Source: Artemisia argyi (Eukaryota > Streptophyta > Magnoliopsida > Asterales > Asteraceae). Taken from it: a stretch of 64,000 nt of DNA. The notes under the pieces are model-generated. The model was given only the letters and a program-made list of their open reading frames with translations. It was not told the DNA's origin and did not search any database. The translations under genes and the position numbers were made by a program. The stretch lies in the NCBI GenBank assembly GCA_030686995.1, contig CM060704.1:120444042-120508041 (forward strand). The letters run 5' to 3'. Within the stretch, counting starts at the first letter, position 1, and every line of letters begins with the position of its first letter. Positions 44,736 through 56,646 of the stretch are shown here, piece after piece.

Positions 44736-47700
44736 TGATGAGTGTCTAAATACTCATCATTTTATACCAATCTGAACTGCCAAAACATACAAAAACATTC
44801 AAATATGCATCATAATACTTAAAATATCTTAGAAGTGTGTTTTATATGTTTCAAATGCAAAATATGCAAAAACAGATGAAAAATGTATAAAGTTTGCATA
44901 ATTGGCAGTTTCAGTCCCTCAAGTTTCAAAAGTTGTCAAATCTAGTCCCTAGTAAATCAAAACATGAAAAATATCATCAAAGGTCCTTAGGGATTCATAA
45001 GTTGTCAAGAAAAGTCCTTTAAAGTTAAAAAATTGCAAAATAACAACTTTAGTCCCTCAAGTTTCAAAAATGTCAAAATTAGTCCTTAAGGTTTTAAAAA
45101 TGGGAAATTAATAAAATAAACCTTGAACTATTCTTAAATGACAAAATTGGTCCATATGATAACATTTTGAGAAATTACATCTTCAGTCCCTTAAAAATCC
45201 AAATTTACATAAATGGTCCCTGGAGTTTGTGGAATTGACAAAAAAGGTCCCTGGATATTTTAAATGGAAAAATCACAAATTTGGTCTTTGGTTTATCATA
45301 TTTGGCAAGTTAAGTCCTTGAATACACTTTGGGAGAATTACAATACCAGCCCCTTAACTTTGCCCAAATTACAAAATTGGTCCTTGTGTAAAAATAAAAC
45401 CAACCGGACCCTTTTATTATCTAAAACCAAAACCAAATCAAGCCTAATCCAAATCCAAACACAACCTTTACCCAGCCCACCCCCTAGGCCCAAAATAAGC
45501 TCAGCCCAGTCCACCCTTTTATTATAATACGGGGTTTGACCCCGTTGACCTCCCCTAAAACCGCCAAAACCAGAAACACTGTACACCCTTCTCCCCCATC
45601 CCTGCTTCACCCAATACCACCATGGTTTTTCCACCTCCACCTCACCCCCTACTCCAACCTAACTTCCTTTCCACCTCACAGCAATCCCACACCTCATTTA
45701 ATGCAATTCTCACCACTTTTCACTCCAAACCTCACTTTGACCTCTGTTTTCTTCCATACAGCCCCAACTTGTCTGAAAACCATCCCAATTGTCCCCTGCC
45801 ACCTTCACATGATTCCAATAATCCTTAATTGTTCACCTTTGGCTCCAAGTTAACTTGGAGACTTTTGGCGCCAAAAACAGATTTGAAGGTCAGGATCAAT
45901 TCAGAGCATTGGATGGCCAAGATTGAAGTGGGATATGCTCAGAGTACTTCAAGAAACCCTAATGTGGGCTTATAAAAGGAAGAGAAGAGCAGAAGAAAAA
46001 GATATAGTTTTATTTAGCTAAAATAATCTCGTTAAAATTGTAATCTGTTGTTTCAGTTAGTTCTTAAGCTTTTAAGCTTTGTGATAGTCAATTAAGGTGT
46101 AATATCAACTTTTATGGTAATAAATATCAAGTTTTAATTAAGTTCTCAGTTTATGCAAGTTCAAGTTTATTTAAAATTTCTAAATAAGCTATATTGTTGT
46201 TATTGTTAGATTGTATGGATTCATAAGCTCATATAAGCTCCCTATAAGCTCAATAAAGCTTTTAGTAATCTATAAATCAGTATAAGATAAAAAATTCCAT
46301 AAATACAAATTTGGTCAATGAAAGTCAACTGTGGCAATTGGATTTGATTTCTGGGATTCATAGCTGATTTGGAAGCAGAAGGAAGCTTTGGAGTTTGGTT
46401 TAGATCCTCAGGGAGGAATTAGGATTGTTCTTGGTTCATTGGTTTAAGCAGGAAAGGCACTTTGTAAGCCTTCAATTCCATTTCTGTTTCTTTACTATAG
46501 TTAAGCTTGTATTATTGCTTATTTGTCTTGATTATGCTTATTTAGTGTTATTTATGTATTTTATAGCTTAACTTAGTTAACTTGTTAATTAGAATTAAAA
46601 GTTACTTTAAATCTTAATTTCATAGTTAAAACAGTTTAAATGGTAATCTTGTGTAATTGTAATTGTTCTCTGCTCTTAAGTGCTTAATTAAGCTTAGTAT
46701 ATCAGTATAAGAGATTGTGGTTAGGGTTCATAAGCTGTCAAAGCCTTTTACTACTTAAAACCTAAAACAGTCTTACTAAAAGGTGTGTTTGGATTAAGAT
46801 AATCTTAAGTGATACAGTGCTTAATTATTGATGTTTCTAGTTTATACAAGTCATATAGGGTAACATTAGCTCAGAAAAACAAAAATATTCAAGTCTCATT
46901 TGGTTAAAAGTCAAAATCACAAAGAACAACCTACACAGTCAACTGTGTGAGTTTTTGAGCCCAAAAGGTTCTTCATAACTTAGCTTAGAGTATTAGTTTA
47001 GCTTAAATCCACCTTAGTATAACTTGTTAACTTGTTTTCAGTCACTTAGGATCAAGCAAACTTCATCAAAGTCAAAGTTCCAAGTTTTCTCAAAAAGTCA
47101 AAGTGTTTTGTTCTCAGATTTTGCAAAACTTCAAAGATTTTTGTAGAATTTAGTATTAAGGTTTAGAGCTTGAAATTTATTCCTAATCATAGTCTATCAG
47201 CTTGTCTTTAAGATTTCATAGTTGTTTGATTTTTGTGAAATTTATTTGTGGACCTTTTTGCCCCTTGAACACACCTGCAGGGGAAGTAGTCTCCCCTGTG
47301 CACAGGTTTTAAGCAAAATACCAAGACCTATTGTGTGCTTATTAGTGGACCCCACTCCTTAAGTTTAGGCTTTTTAGAGAGCTTATAAGCTTAGCTGTTT
47401 AGTTTCAGGCTTAATTTGAGGTTTAGCTTATTGGATTATAGCTTTTAGGACCCTAGTTTGTAGCCTGTTTCCAAAAGCTACACTGAGCACTCAGCTTTTA
47501 CACCTAATTTCAAAGGCTTACACAGAGCTCATTAGTGAGCCAAAAGCTTAGCTTGTTGATTTAATTTGTAGCTTAACACCCCATCTTTGGACCCCTAGGT
47601 TTAGTTTGAACCTCCTTTTACTCTTGTGAACCCCACAAGCCTTGGAACACACCTGCAGGGAAGAAGATCTCCCCTGCACCAGCATACCACCACCACACCA

Positions 47701-49311
47701 GCAACTTTGTTGGTGGCTGCAGCCCACATCAGTGGACCCCATTGGTTCAATTTTGGTTTAGAAAACCCTCCTCCTACCAGGGATCATAGATTGACCCTTG
47801 GTTTGACCTAGTGATCAGTGGACCCCACCTAATTCACCCTCATAAGTCTGTCCCATTTCTGACCCAGAAACCAAATAAACAGTTGCTTATTATAGCTTTT
47901 TAGCTTATCCCATGAGCTTATCTCATCAAATCTAGTTTAAATAAGTCCAAATAACTTAGGTGTATCTGATTTACCCAGTGTGGACCCCACATAACTCCAT
48001 TTGAGCTTATTTCTTTGTGTGGTCAACCTTAATCAACTGTCTAGGGTAATAAGCACTCACAGTGCTTATTTTGAGTTTCCAAAGTAGTTTTCTTTACAAA
48101 AGTTTCTTATTTTAAGTATTTTGTTAGTTTTATAAATGAAAAACCAGAAAAAGCCAAACTTAATTATAGTGATAGCTTCTATTTAATAGAAATTATCTAT
48201 TTAATTTTCATTTCAGCTTATTAATAAGCACTTGTACAATTTTATAATTTTCTTAATTTCTTAGTACCTTTAAGTAGTTAAAATAATTTTCTTAGATTTT
48301 TCCTAAGCTGTTTACTATTTATTAGAATTTAAAGTAGTTTAAATAATTAAATAGGTAATATTAGTAATTAAATAGTTTTCTTTAATTCTAATTAACAACA
48401 GTAGAATTTTATATTTTCCTAAGTTTTATAAAGTAGTTAAGACTTTTAGAAAATAGTTTCATAATTTCCACTGTCCATTTCCTAATTTTCCTATTTAATT
48501 TAATTAAATTAGATTTAAATTAATTAATAAGTAATTAATTAGTCAATTAGCTTAAATATAATTTTTAGCAATTTTTTATAATTTTTTAGGATTCCTGTAA
48601 TGGTTAATTAGTTTCTTAAATTTTTACATAATTTTATAAGTCATTTAAGTATTAATAGTAATTTAAAATATTTTAATTAGTTTAATTAAGTTAAATAGTT
48701 TTTAATTAATAGAAAACTCATAAAAAGACAAAAATATTTATTTTCATTTTTTATACTTTCTTCAAGTTCTAATTAAGGTTTAGAAATTATTTTTGCAAGT
48801 TTTTAGGTTAATTTGTAATATTTGTCATTTTTAGTAAGTTTAAATTAGATTTAAATTAGATTTTTAAATAGTTTTATTAATTAAATAATATTTAAATATT
48901 ATAATAATCACTTTTATAATTTCATTTTCATTTTCAAATTTCTTTTTAATTTTAAGTTTTAAAAAGTTTCAATTATACCCCCTGTAGTTTGTAATTTGTT
49001 TAAACCCTACTTGTCTCTGTCTGTTATCTGATTTTCTTATTTGTGCTTTTACGTGTATCTCTGTTATTGTTTATATATTTTCATATTATCTAAATTCCAA
49101 GCAATCAGTAGTATAATCATCCCTCAATCATTTTTGTTACTGTCCTCAGTACCACTCATTCTCCTAATCGTTCCAAAATACAATTTCAATCTCGTTGGGA
49201 TTTAACGACCCGGGGATTTCCCTATATTTCCACGGTCAATAATAACTTGCACTTTCTCCCAAGTGGGCCTATCAGCTGCACACGGTTGACTGGTTGGTTT
49301 GGGAGGAGTCA
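44736..49311 (+). repeat. 5' LTR of Athila element
   Basis: 4,576 bp. The first 700 bp contain repeated AGTCCCTCAAGTTTCAAAA-type phrases. A TATA box is at 45971. The middle is dense in AGCTTA / ATAAGCTT motifs and the last 1.3 kb are very AT-rich until about 49,000. Proline-rich frames near 45,264-45,850 recur in the 3' LTR and are not credible genes. Confidence 0.9.
45971..45979 (+). promoter_or_regulatory. Athila LTR TATA box
   Basis: TATAAAAGG, conserved in the 3' LTR at 57882-57890. Transcription would start about 30 bp downstream. Confidence 0.7.
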
Positions 49312-49316
49312 AAATT

Positions 49317-49334
49317 TGGTGCCGCTGCCGGGGA
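49317..49334 (+). promoter_or_regulatory. Athila primer binding site
   Basis: TTGGTGCCGCTGCCGGGG lies 5 bp after the LTR and resembles the Asp-tRNA-type site of Athila elements with two differences from the usual GGCGCCGTTGCC core. Between here and 49,947 is a non-coding leader. Confidence 0.85.
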
Positions 49335-49947
49335 GGTTGTTGCGTATTTCAAAACGGTTTAAGTTTAGTGGTTTTCAAAAACCCTCCTGTACAAATATCA
49401 CCACTTTGTAAATTTTTGAGAAAATCAAAATCATATCTGAAAAAGTTCATTAACATTTCTCCTGAAGTGTTAACAACACCAAACAAATCATAAACAACAA
49501 AACAAACTGTGAAGTTAAATTACTTCGTTATCTTTACGATTACAACCTATACAGTTGGTTTAAGGTAAGTTCTGACATTAAATTGCGAACTGAAGAGGAA
49601 TCCATTTATTTCCTCCCGCCGACCTGCGAGTAATCTTAAAGGAACGATTTCGGTTAACGAATCTGTTCCAAAAATATTGTCCAAGTTTTTCACCCATACA
49701 CAAAAAGCCAAAAACATTGTACTGTGAATATAATTACATAAAAGTTTACCACTGAAAACCAAGGCAGAACACCTACCAACTGGGGGTGTGAACATAATAA
49801 GTTCCCAAACTTAAGATTTAAAACTTGCCATTGTATCCTTGTGAATAGTGTACCTTTTTTAAAGGAGCTGTTCATTTGTGATTAATTGGATTCAAGTTCA
49901 CTGTCGTTTTGCCTCTGTCTTGTTTTGATTGATACCGTTTTTAGTGC

Positions 49948-51816
49948 ATGCGCACTCGTTCGCAAACAAAGCGTAATAAAGGAAAAAACGTAACTAAGTT
50001 ACATACTGTTGAAGAAAAACAACCAATAAAAATGAACGACGATCCCCCATTCCCTCCCAAGGAGGAACCAGTTCCTGACACCCGAACAATGGAGGAACTG
50101 TGTCAACCTACCATGCAAGGGAGGGGTGGACCCATTGCACCACTCACTATTGGAGCCACGGATTTTGGATTAAAACACCACATGATACAACAGATCCAGA
50201 ATACGTGCCAGTTCCACGGATTGCCGGGTGACGATGCTAACAAACATCTTGACAAATTTTTAACTGTCACCCAGAGCATGAAACAAAATGGCGTCACCGA
50301 CGACGGCCTACGTTTGTACCTTTTTCCCTATTCACTCACTCATCATGCGACTTCATGGTTCGATCGACTTTCAAAGAATTCGATCCACACTTTTGATGAG
50401 ATGATCACTAAATTTCTGGCCAAATACTTTCCACCATCTATGGTCACAAAGCTGAGGAATGATATCAGCAACTTCAGACAGCTTCCCGAAGAGTCCTTAT
50501 TTGAGGCATGGGAACGCTACAAACTTGCTATTGATCGGTGTCCTAATCACAACATGCTTCTTGTCACCATTATTGATACCTTTTATAATGGTTTGACACT
50601 CCGTCATCGTGACACCATCAATGCTGCTGCTGGGGGTACCTTTATGAAAAGAACCCCTGAAGAGTGCTATGACTTAATAGAAAACATGAGTGCCCATCAT
50701 AATTTTTGGGACTCCTCTGCTGAGAGGAACGACTCATTTAAGTCAGTCACTCCGGCAAGCAATGAAATATCCATCCTAGCTAAAAAGCTTGATGATTTGT
50801 CTACAACAGTTTTGCGTATTCATCAGACAAATCATAATCAGGTCAAAGCTGTTAACCCAAGTTGTGAAACTTGCGGTGGTCCACATCCTTACACAGAGTG
50901 CTCAGCCTCCGGTGGCTCGGCTCGTGAAAACGTGTATGCTGCTCAAGGTTTCTTTAATACGGGAGGTAATTCTTACCAACCGCAAGGAGATCGAAACCTT
51001 TTGAGCTACCGATCTAATAACTACATCGGACCACCAGGGTTTAATCAGTCCCAGAACCAAAATGGTCAAAACAGAAACCAGAACTTTAACCAGAATCAGA
51101 ACCAGAACCGAATGAACCAAGGTTATAACAACCAAGGGAATTTCAACCCTGGTCAAAACCAGGTTCCACAAAATCAGAACCAATTGAATTTCAACCCTGG
51201 TCAAAACCAGGTTCCACAAAATCAGAACCAAGGGAATTATAACCGAAATCAAGGTCAGAACAATTACCCTCAGGGTAATTTTCAACAACAAAACCACTTC
51301 CAGGGTAATAACAACCAGCAGCATGGGAATTTCCAGAACAATCGGGCTCAAAATTTTCCGAACCAAAATCAAGTCATTGTTCCAACTAGACCATCACATG
51401 ATGAGTTATTAAAACAGTTTATGAAATCCCAAGAAGAACTGAACAAAATGCTGGTTAGTCAAATATCTAATTTGCAGAAGTCTTTAAATGATCGACCCTC
51501 GGGCTCGGGTACTACTTTACCTAGCAACACGATCGCTAATCCGAGGGGCGATGTAAAGGCGATCACCACAAGAAGTGGAGTTTCTTACCAAGGACCTACA
51601 ACTCCTTCTACCTCTTCTCCTATCCCTGTAGAGGAATGTGAAACTGAGGATACTACGGATACGGTACTTCCTAATAATAACGGAGGTACCAATGACATCC
51701 CTCCTCCAGTTATCCCGGTCCCGACTCCCCCTAAAAGAGTCGTGTTTGAAACTACCGAAGGTCCTGTTGAAAATCCAAAAGCCAACCCAAAACCAACAAT
51801 TCCGTATCCCTCATGA
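49948..51816 (+). pseudogene. Athila gag
   Basis: The ATG at 49948 gives 622 residues up to TGA at 51814-51816. N-terminal region basic (RTRSQTKRNKGK); retrotransposon gag domain about residues 95-240 (GDDANKHLDKFLTV, ATSWFDRLSKNSIHTFDEM, FRQLPEESLFEAWERYK); zinc knuckle CETCGGPHPYTEC (CX2CX3HX4C) near residue 308; then about 130 residues dominated by Asn and Gln (NQNQ repeats, including a 63-bp duplicated block at about 51,136-51,238); then a Pro/Thr-rich linker toward protease. Gag forms particles and packages RNA. The same frame continues after the stop, with a second TAG at 51826-51828. Confidence 0.9.
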
Positions 51817-51855
51817 TTTCAAGACTAGAAGCTCCGTGATAAAGCTAATCATCAG

Positions 51856-53055
51856 ATGGAAAATTTTTTTCAAATTTTCCAAGAACTACACTTCGATATT
51901 AGTTTCGCGGATGCTCTTCTTTTAATGCCCAAATTCGCTTCGACAATCAAAAATCTGTTGAGCAATAAAGAAAAACTGTTTGAGATGGCACGAACTCCAC
52001 TCAATGAGAATTGCTCTGCAGTTCTGTTGAAACAGCTTCCCGAAAAGCTAGGAGACCCCGGGAGATTTCTAATACCATGTATTTTCCCGGGGATGGTTGA
52101 ATGTTTTGCCTTGGCTGATCTTGGTGCAAGCATCAACTTAATGCCCCACTCAGTTTGGAAAAAGCTCTCTCTTCAGGCACTAAGTCCCACATGCATGACT
52201 CTCGAGCTTGCAGACCGTTCAATTTCACGTCCCCTTGGTATTGCCGAGGATGTATTTTTGAGAGTGGGAAAGTTCCATTTTCCGGCAGACTTTGTCGTTG
52301 TTGATTTCGATGCAGATCCAAGAGTTCCTCTCATTCTTGGGAGGGGATTCTTAAGAACAGGACGTGCATTAATCGATGTTTTCGATGAGGAAATCACGTT
52401 ACGAGTTGGCAATGAAGCGATAACGTTCAACCTTGATCAAACCTCGAGATACTCCTCGAATTATGATGCTGAATCGGTCAACCGAATTGATGTCATTGAC
52501 ATTGCATCCGAGGAGTATGCTCAGGAATTCCTTGGATTCGCTGATAATTCTACGAGTGGCAATCCCACTACTTCTTCTGATCCCATAATAGCTAATTCTT
52601 CTCCTTCCCTCACTCCGTTTGAGGGAAGTGATTTCGTCCTTGAGGAATTAGAGGCCTTTCTCAAAAGTGATTCAGTTCCCGAAGGAATTGATTACCAAGA
52701 GATTGACCCGGAGAGGGATATACTTCTCCTTGAGAAGTTATTGAACAAAGATCCTTCCCCCATTCCTGTTCCACCTCCACAATTTCATAAAGCGGAAGTC
52801 AAATATGTTGAGAAAAATGATGATTTTCCCGAGGTCGAACTTAAGGACCTGCCTCCTCATCTAGAATATGCATTCTTGGAAGGTAACGATAAGTTACCAG
52901 TCATTATTGCAAAAGACTTAAAGGATGAGGAGAAAACCGCGCTGCTCAAGGTTTTAAAGTCCCACAAGCAAGCAATTGCTTGGAAGCTTTCAGATATAAA
53001 GGGTATTAACCCGGATTTTTGTACACACAAAATCCTAATGGAAGAGGACTTTTAA
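51856..53055 (+). pseudogene. Athila protease and start of RT
   Basis: Same frame as gag, 399 codons from an in-frame ATG at 51856 to TAA at 53053-53055. The region begins with the conserved Athila segment ISFADALLLMPKFAS. The aspartic protease occupies about residues 75-190 with the active site written as ADLGASINLMP (Asp-Leu-Gly instead of Asp-Thr/Ser-Gly, normal for Athila) and VPLILGRGFLRTG. A connecting region with acidic repeats follows, and the last 100 residues begin the RT (KSHKQAIAWKLSDIKGI). Protease would cleave the polyprotein. Confidence 0.85.
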
Positions 53056-53061
53056 CCTGCC

Positions 53062-54525
53062 GTGCAGCATCAAAGAAGGGTAAATCCAAAAATCCACGAA
53101 GTTATAAAGGCAGAAGTTATCAAACTTCTTGATGCGGGATTGATTTACCCTATATTAGATAGTCCTTGGGTTAGCCCAATACATTGTGTTCCAAAAAAGG
53201 GCGGCATTACGGTTATCACAAATGAGGATAACGAGTTGATACCAACTCGTTTGGTTACAGGGTGGCGAGTATGTATCGATTACAGAAAGCTTAACGAAGC
53301 CACCCGTAAAGACCATTTTCCTCTGCCCTTTATGGATCAAATGCTCGAAAGACTAGCGGGGAATGAGTATTATTGTTTCCTCGACGGCTTCTCGGGTTAC
53401 TTCCAAATTCCCATTGATCCACAGGATCAAGATAAGACTACCTTCACATGCCCTTACGGAACATTTGCCTATCGCCGCATGCCTTTTGGGTTATGCAATG
53501 CTCCGGGCACTTTCCAAAGGTGCATGATGGCTATTTTCCATGACATGATCGGAAAAACCATGGAGGTATTCATGGATGACTTCTCAGTCATCGGGAATTC
53601 TTTCGACTCATGCCTCTCCCATTTAGAAAAAATGCTTCAACGTTGTGAAAACACTAATCTTTGTCTAAACTGGGAGAAGAGCCATTTTATGGTTAAGGAG
53701 GGTATTGTCCTCGGCCATAAAATTTCAAAAAGTGGGATTGAGGTCGATAAAGCCAAAATTGATGTTATTGCTAAAATGCCTCATCCCACCACTGTTAAAG
53801 GAATAAGGAGTTTCCTCGGCCATGCCGGGTTCTATCGGAGATTCATACAGGATTTCTCCAAAATAGCCCGGCCCATGACTCATCTTCTTCAAAAGGATGC
53901 TCCTTTTATCTTTTCCCCCGAGTGCATCGAAGCTTTTTCTACTTTAAAGAAAAGACTTACCGAAGCACCAATCCTTGTTGCCCCCGACTGGGACTTACCC
54001 TTTGAACTTATGTGCGATGCTAGCGATTACGCTATTGGTGCAGTTCTGGGGCAACGCAAAACCAAACATTTCCAGCCAATACACTACGCAAGTAAGACCA
54101 TGAATGAGGCTCAAACACACTATACCACCACAGAAAAAGAATTATTAGCTGTGGTATATGCCTTTGAAAAATTTCGGTCTTATTTAATCTTAACCAAAAG
54201 CGTGGTGTATACGGACCATTCGGCTCTGAAATACCTGTTTACTAAACAGGATGCAAAGCCAAGACTGCTCCGTTGGGTCCTGCTCCTTCAGGAATTCGAT
54301 ATTCTCATAAGAGATAAAAAAGGAGCAGAGAACCTTGCAGCTGATCACTTGTCCCGGTTAGAAAATCCTCATCAGGATATTCTCGAGAGAAAAGAAATTA
54401 ATGAAACTTTTCCTCTGGAGACTCTAAATCTAATCTCTACTCGGGATTATACCACTACCCCATGGTTTGCCGACTTTGCAAATTACCGTGCGGGAAATTT
54501 CGTTGTGAAAGGGATGTCGTCCTAA
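53062..54525 (+). pseudogene. Athila reverse transcriptase and RNase H
   Basis: Same frame, 487 codons to TAA at 54523-54525. RT motifs: [64 protein letters not shown] and the catalytic VFMDDFSV near residue 172. The RNase H domain begins at [18 protein letters not shown] (about residue 315) with [16 protein letters not shown] and [12 protein letters not shown], all expected acidic residues present. These enzymes copy the RNA and remove it from the hybrid in cytoplasmic particles. Apart from the bordering stops the domains look intact. Confidence 0.9.
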
Positions 54526-54579
54526 CAGAAAATAAAATTCTTTACAGATGTAAAACATTACTTCTGGGACGACTCCTAC

Positions 54580-55749
54580 TTGTTCAAAATATGTGCGGAT
54601 CAAGTCATCCGACGGTGTGTCCATGGCCAAGAAGCCATGGAAATTCTTAAAGCTTGTCATGATGGACCTACGGGGGGACATCATAACCCAAACTACACCG
54701 CAAAAAAGGTGTTTGATTCAGGATTCTTTTGGCCCACTATCTATAAAGACGCCCATGAACTTATCAAAACTTGTGAGGCTTGCCAGCGTCACGGGAATAT
54801 TTCCAAAAAGAATGAGATGCCGCAAAACGCCATCCAAGTCTGTGAAATATTTGATATGTGGGGCATTGATTTTATGGGGCCATTCCCGTCTTCACGAGGG
54901 AATAAGTATATACTCGTGGCTGTCGACTATCTGTCAAAATGGGTTGAAGCAAAAGCTTTACCCACCAATGATGCCCGAGTAGTCGTTAAATTTTTAAAGT
55001 CTCTCTTTTCCAGATTCGGGACTCCTCGTGCCATTATCAGTGATCGTGGCACTCACTTCTGCAATGAACAATTTGCAAGAGTGATGCTGAAATATGGTGT
55101 AACTCACTGTCTTTCTACAGCATACCACCCCCAAACAAGTGGGCAGGTGGAGGTCTCAAATCGGGGTATTAAAAGAATTCTGGAGAGGACGGTTGGTGAA
55201 AACCGTGCCTCTTGGTCGGATAAGCTGGACGATGCATTATGGGCTTTCCGCACTGCTTACAAAACACCCATCGGGTGTACTCCATATAAGCTAGTGTACT
55301 GGAAAGCATGTCATCTTCCGATCGAATTAGAACATAAGGTCTATTGGGCCTTAAAACATGCAAATTTCGACCTTCAGACAGCGGGTGATCACCGTAAAGT
55401 TCAACTAAACGAACTAAATGAATTACGTGATCAAGCTTACGAAAATTCTTTAATCTATAAAGTAAAGACTAAGAAGATACATGACTCTAAAATTAAGAAC
55501 CTCGTTTTCAACGTTGGTGACAGAGTTCTTCTTTTCAATTCAAGGTTAAAAATTTTCTCGGGTAAACTAAAAACCCGTTGGTCTGGACCATTTACTATAA
55601 CAAAAGTATACCCATATGGAACTGTTGAGTTATTGCAACCTGACGGTCCCAATTTCAAAGTAAATGGTCATCGGTTAAAACACTATTTTGGAGGGGACAT
55701 ACAACCAATGGTTGTCCCGGATCTCCAAACTTACCCCATGGACCAATAA
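54580..55749 (+). pseudogene. Athila integrase
   Basis: Same frame, 389 codons to TAA at 55747-55749; the frame is open from the previous stop at 54525. HHCC zinc domain near residues 25-75 ([22 protein letters not shown]). DDE catalytic core: [12 protein letters not shown] (first Asp), [14 protein letters not shown] (second Asp) and [17 protein letters not shown] (Glu). The C-terminal part ([28 protein letters not shown]) is the usual DNA-binding end. No chromodomain, which is expected for Athila. It would insert cDNA, giving the 5-bp target duplication seen here. Confidence 0.9.
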
Positions 55750-56634
55750 ATTCGGGGTCGAGTCAAGCTAGTGACTCGGTAAACAAAAACAGTAGCTTCC
55801 TCATGGACAATTCAATTCGAGGTCGAGTCAAGCTAGCGACTCGGTAATCAAAAACAGTAGCAATATGGGTTTTTACCCATATTTCTGTCTTCTCATCCCT
55901 TTCTACCACCCTAGTGTGGGGGAGACGAACCACATGTTGTACATATGTATTAATTTTTTCAAAAAAAAAAAAAAATTAGTTAACTTTGTATGTAAATAGA
56001 CTAAAATAAAAGGTTAATAGTATTACCTTCTTACGTTCTAAGTCTTGGTGGGACACCAAGTACTTTGAATATTGAGGGCAATATTCAGTTCTAAGTGTGG
56101 GGGAGAGTTCTCACGAATTCAAAACACATGTTCCATCAAGAACCCCCATTTGATCAAAATTACCAGTTTTTTCACACTTAGAAATGCAAATAATGGTATC
56201 AATCCTCCATGTCTAACCCACAGGATTGGCTAGTCCAGGAGCAAACGGCTCTTGGTAAATACATCTCAAAACCGTTGATGGCTTGCAATTTGCCCAAAAT
56301 TGTATGGTTCCTCAACTCCCCATATCCCATAAAGCAAATGAGTTGGCTAGCCCGCAAGATTATGGCTTGTGGTAAAGGCCGTGGAAAAACCATAATTGGT
56401 AATTAGATCACCAAGATGTTGATTATTCCATCAAGAGTTGGCTAGTCCAGAAGCAAACGGCTTTTGGTAAAGACAAATCAAATCCGTTGACAGCTGGTGG
56501 TTTGCTCAAAATCACACGGTTATCAGATGTGCCACAGTTCTTACATCTGGCTATTCCAGAAGTGATGGCTTTTGGTAAAGAGTAAAAATCCATTAATTTT
56601 TTCTCAAAAGATTGCTAGGGACTAGCAATAGTTT
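55750..56634 (+). other. Athila 3' non-coding region with repeats
   Basis: A 74-bp duplication (GGTCGAGTCAAGCTAG units at about 55,757 and 55,831), the phrases CCCTAGTGTGGGGGAGAC and TCTAAGTGTGGGGGAGAG, and three or four diverged units of TTGGCTAGTCCAG..AACGGCTTTTGGTAAAG (56,220-56,580). No env-like ORF. Confidence 0.75.
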
Positions 56635-56646
56635 AGTGTGGGGGAT
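56635..56646 (+). promoter_or_regulatory. Athila polypurine tract
   Basis: AGTGTGGGGGAT directly before the 3' LTR. Confidence 0.8.

Noticed and set aside
45264..45853. Proline-rich frames repeated at 57,175-57,764
   Set aside because: They lie in both Athila LTRs upstream of the TATA box; identity reflects LTR duplication, not coding constraint.
55169..55363. Antisense frames across Athila gag-pol
   Set aside because: Shadows of the forward polyprotein frame.
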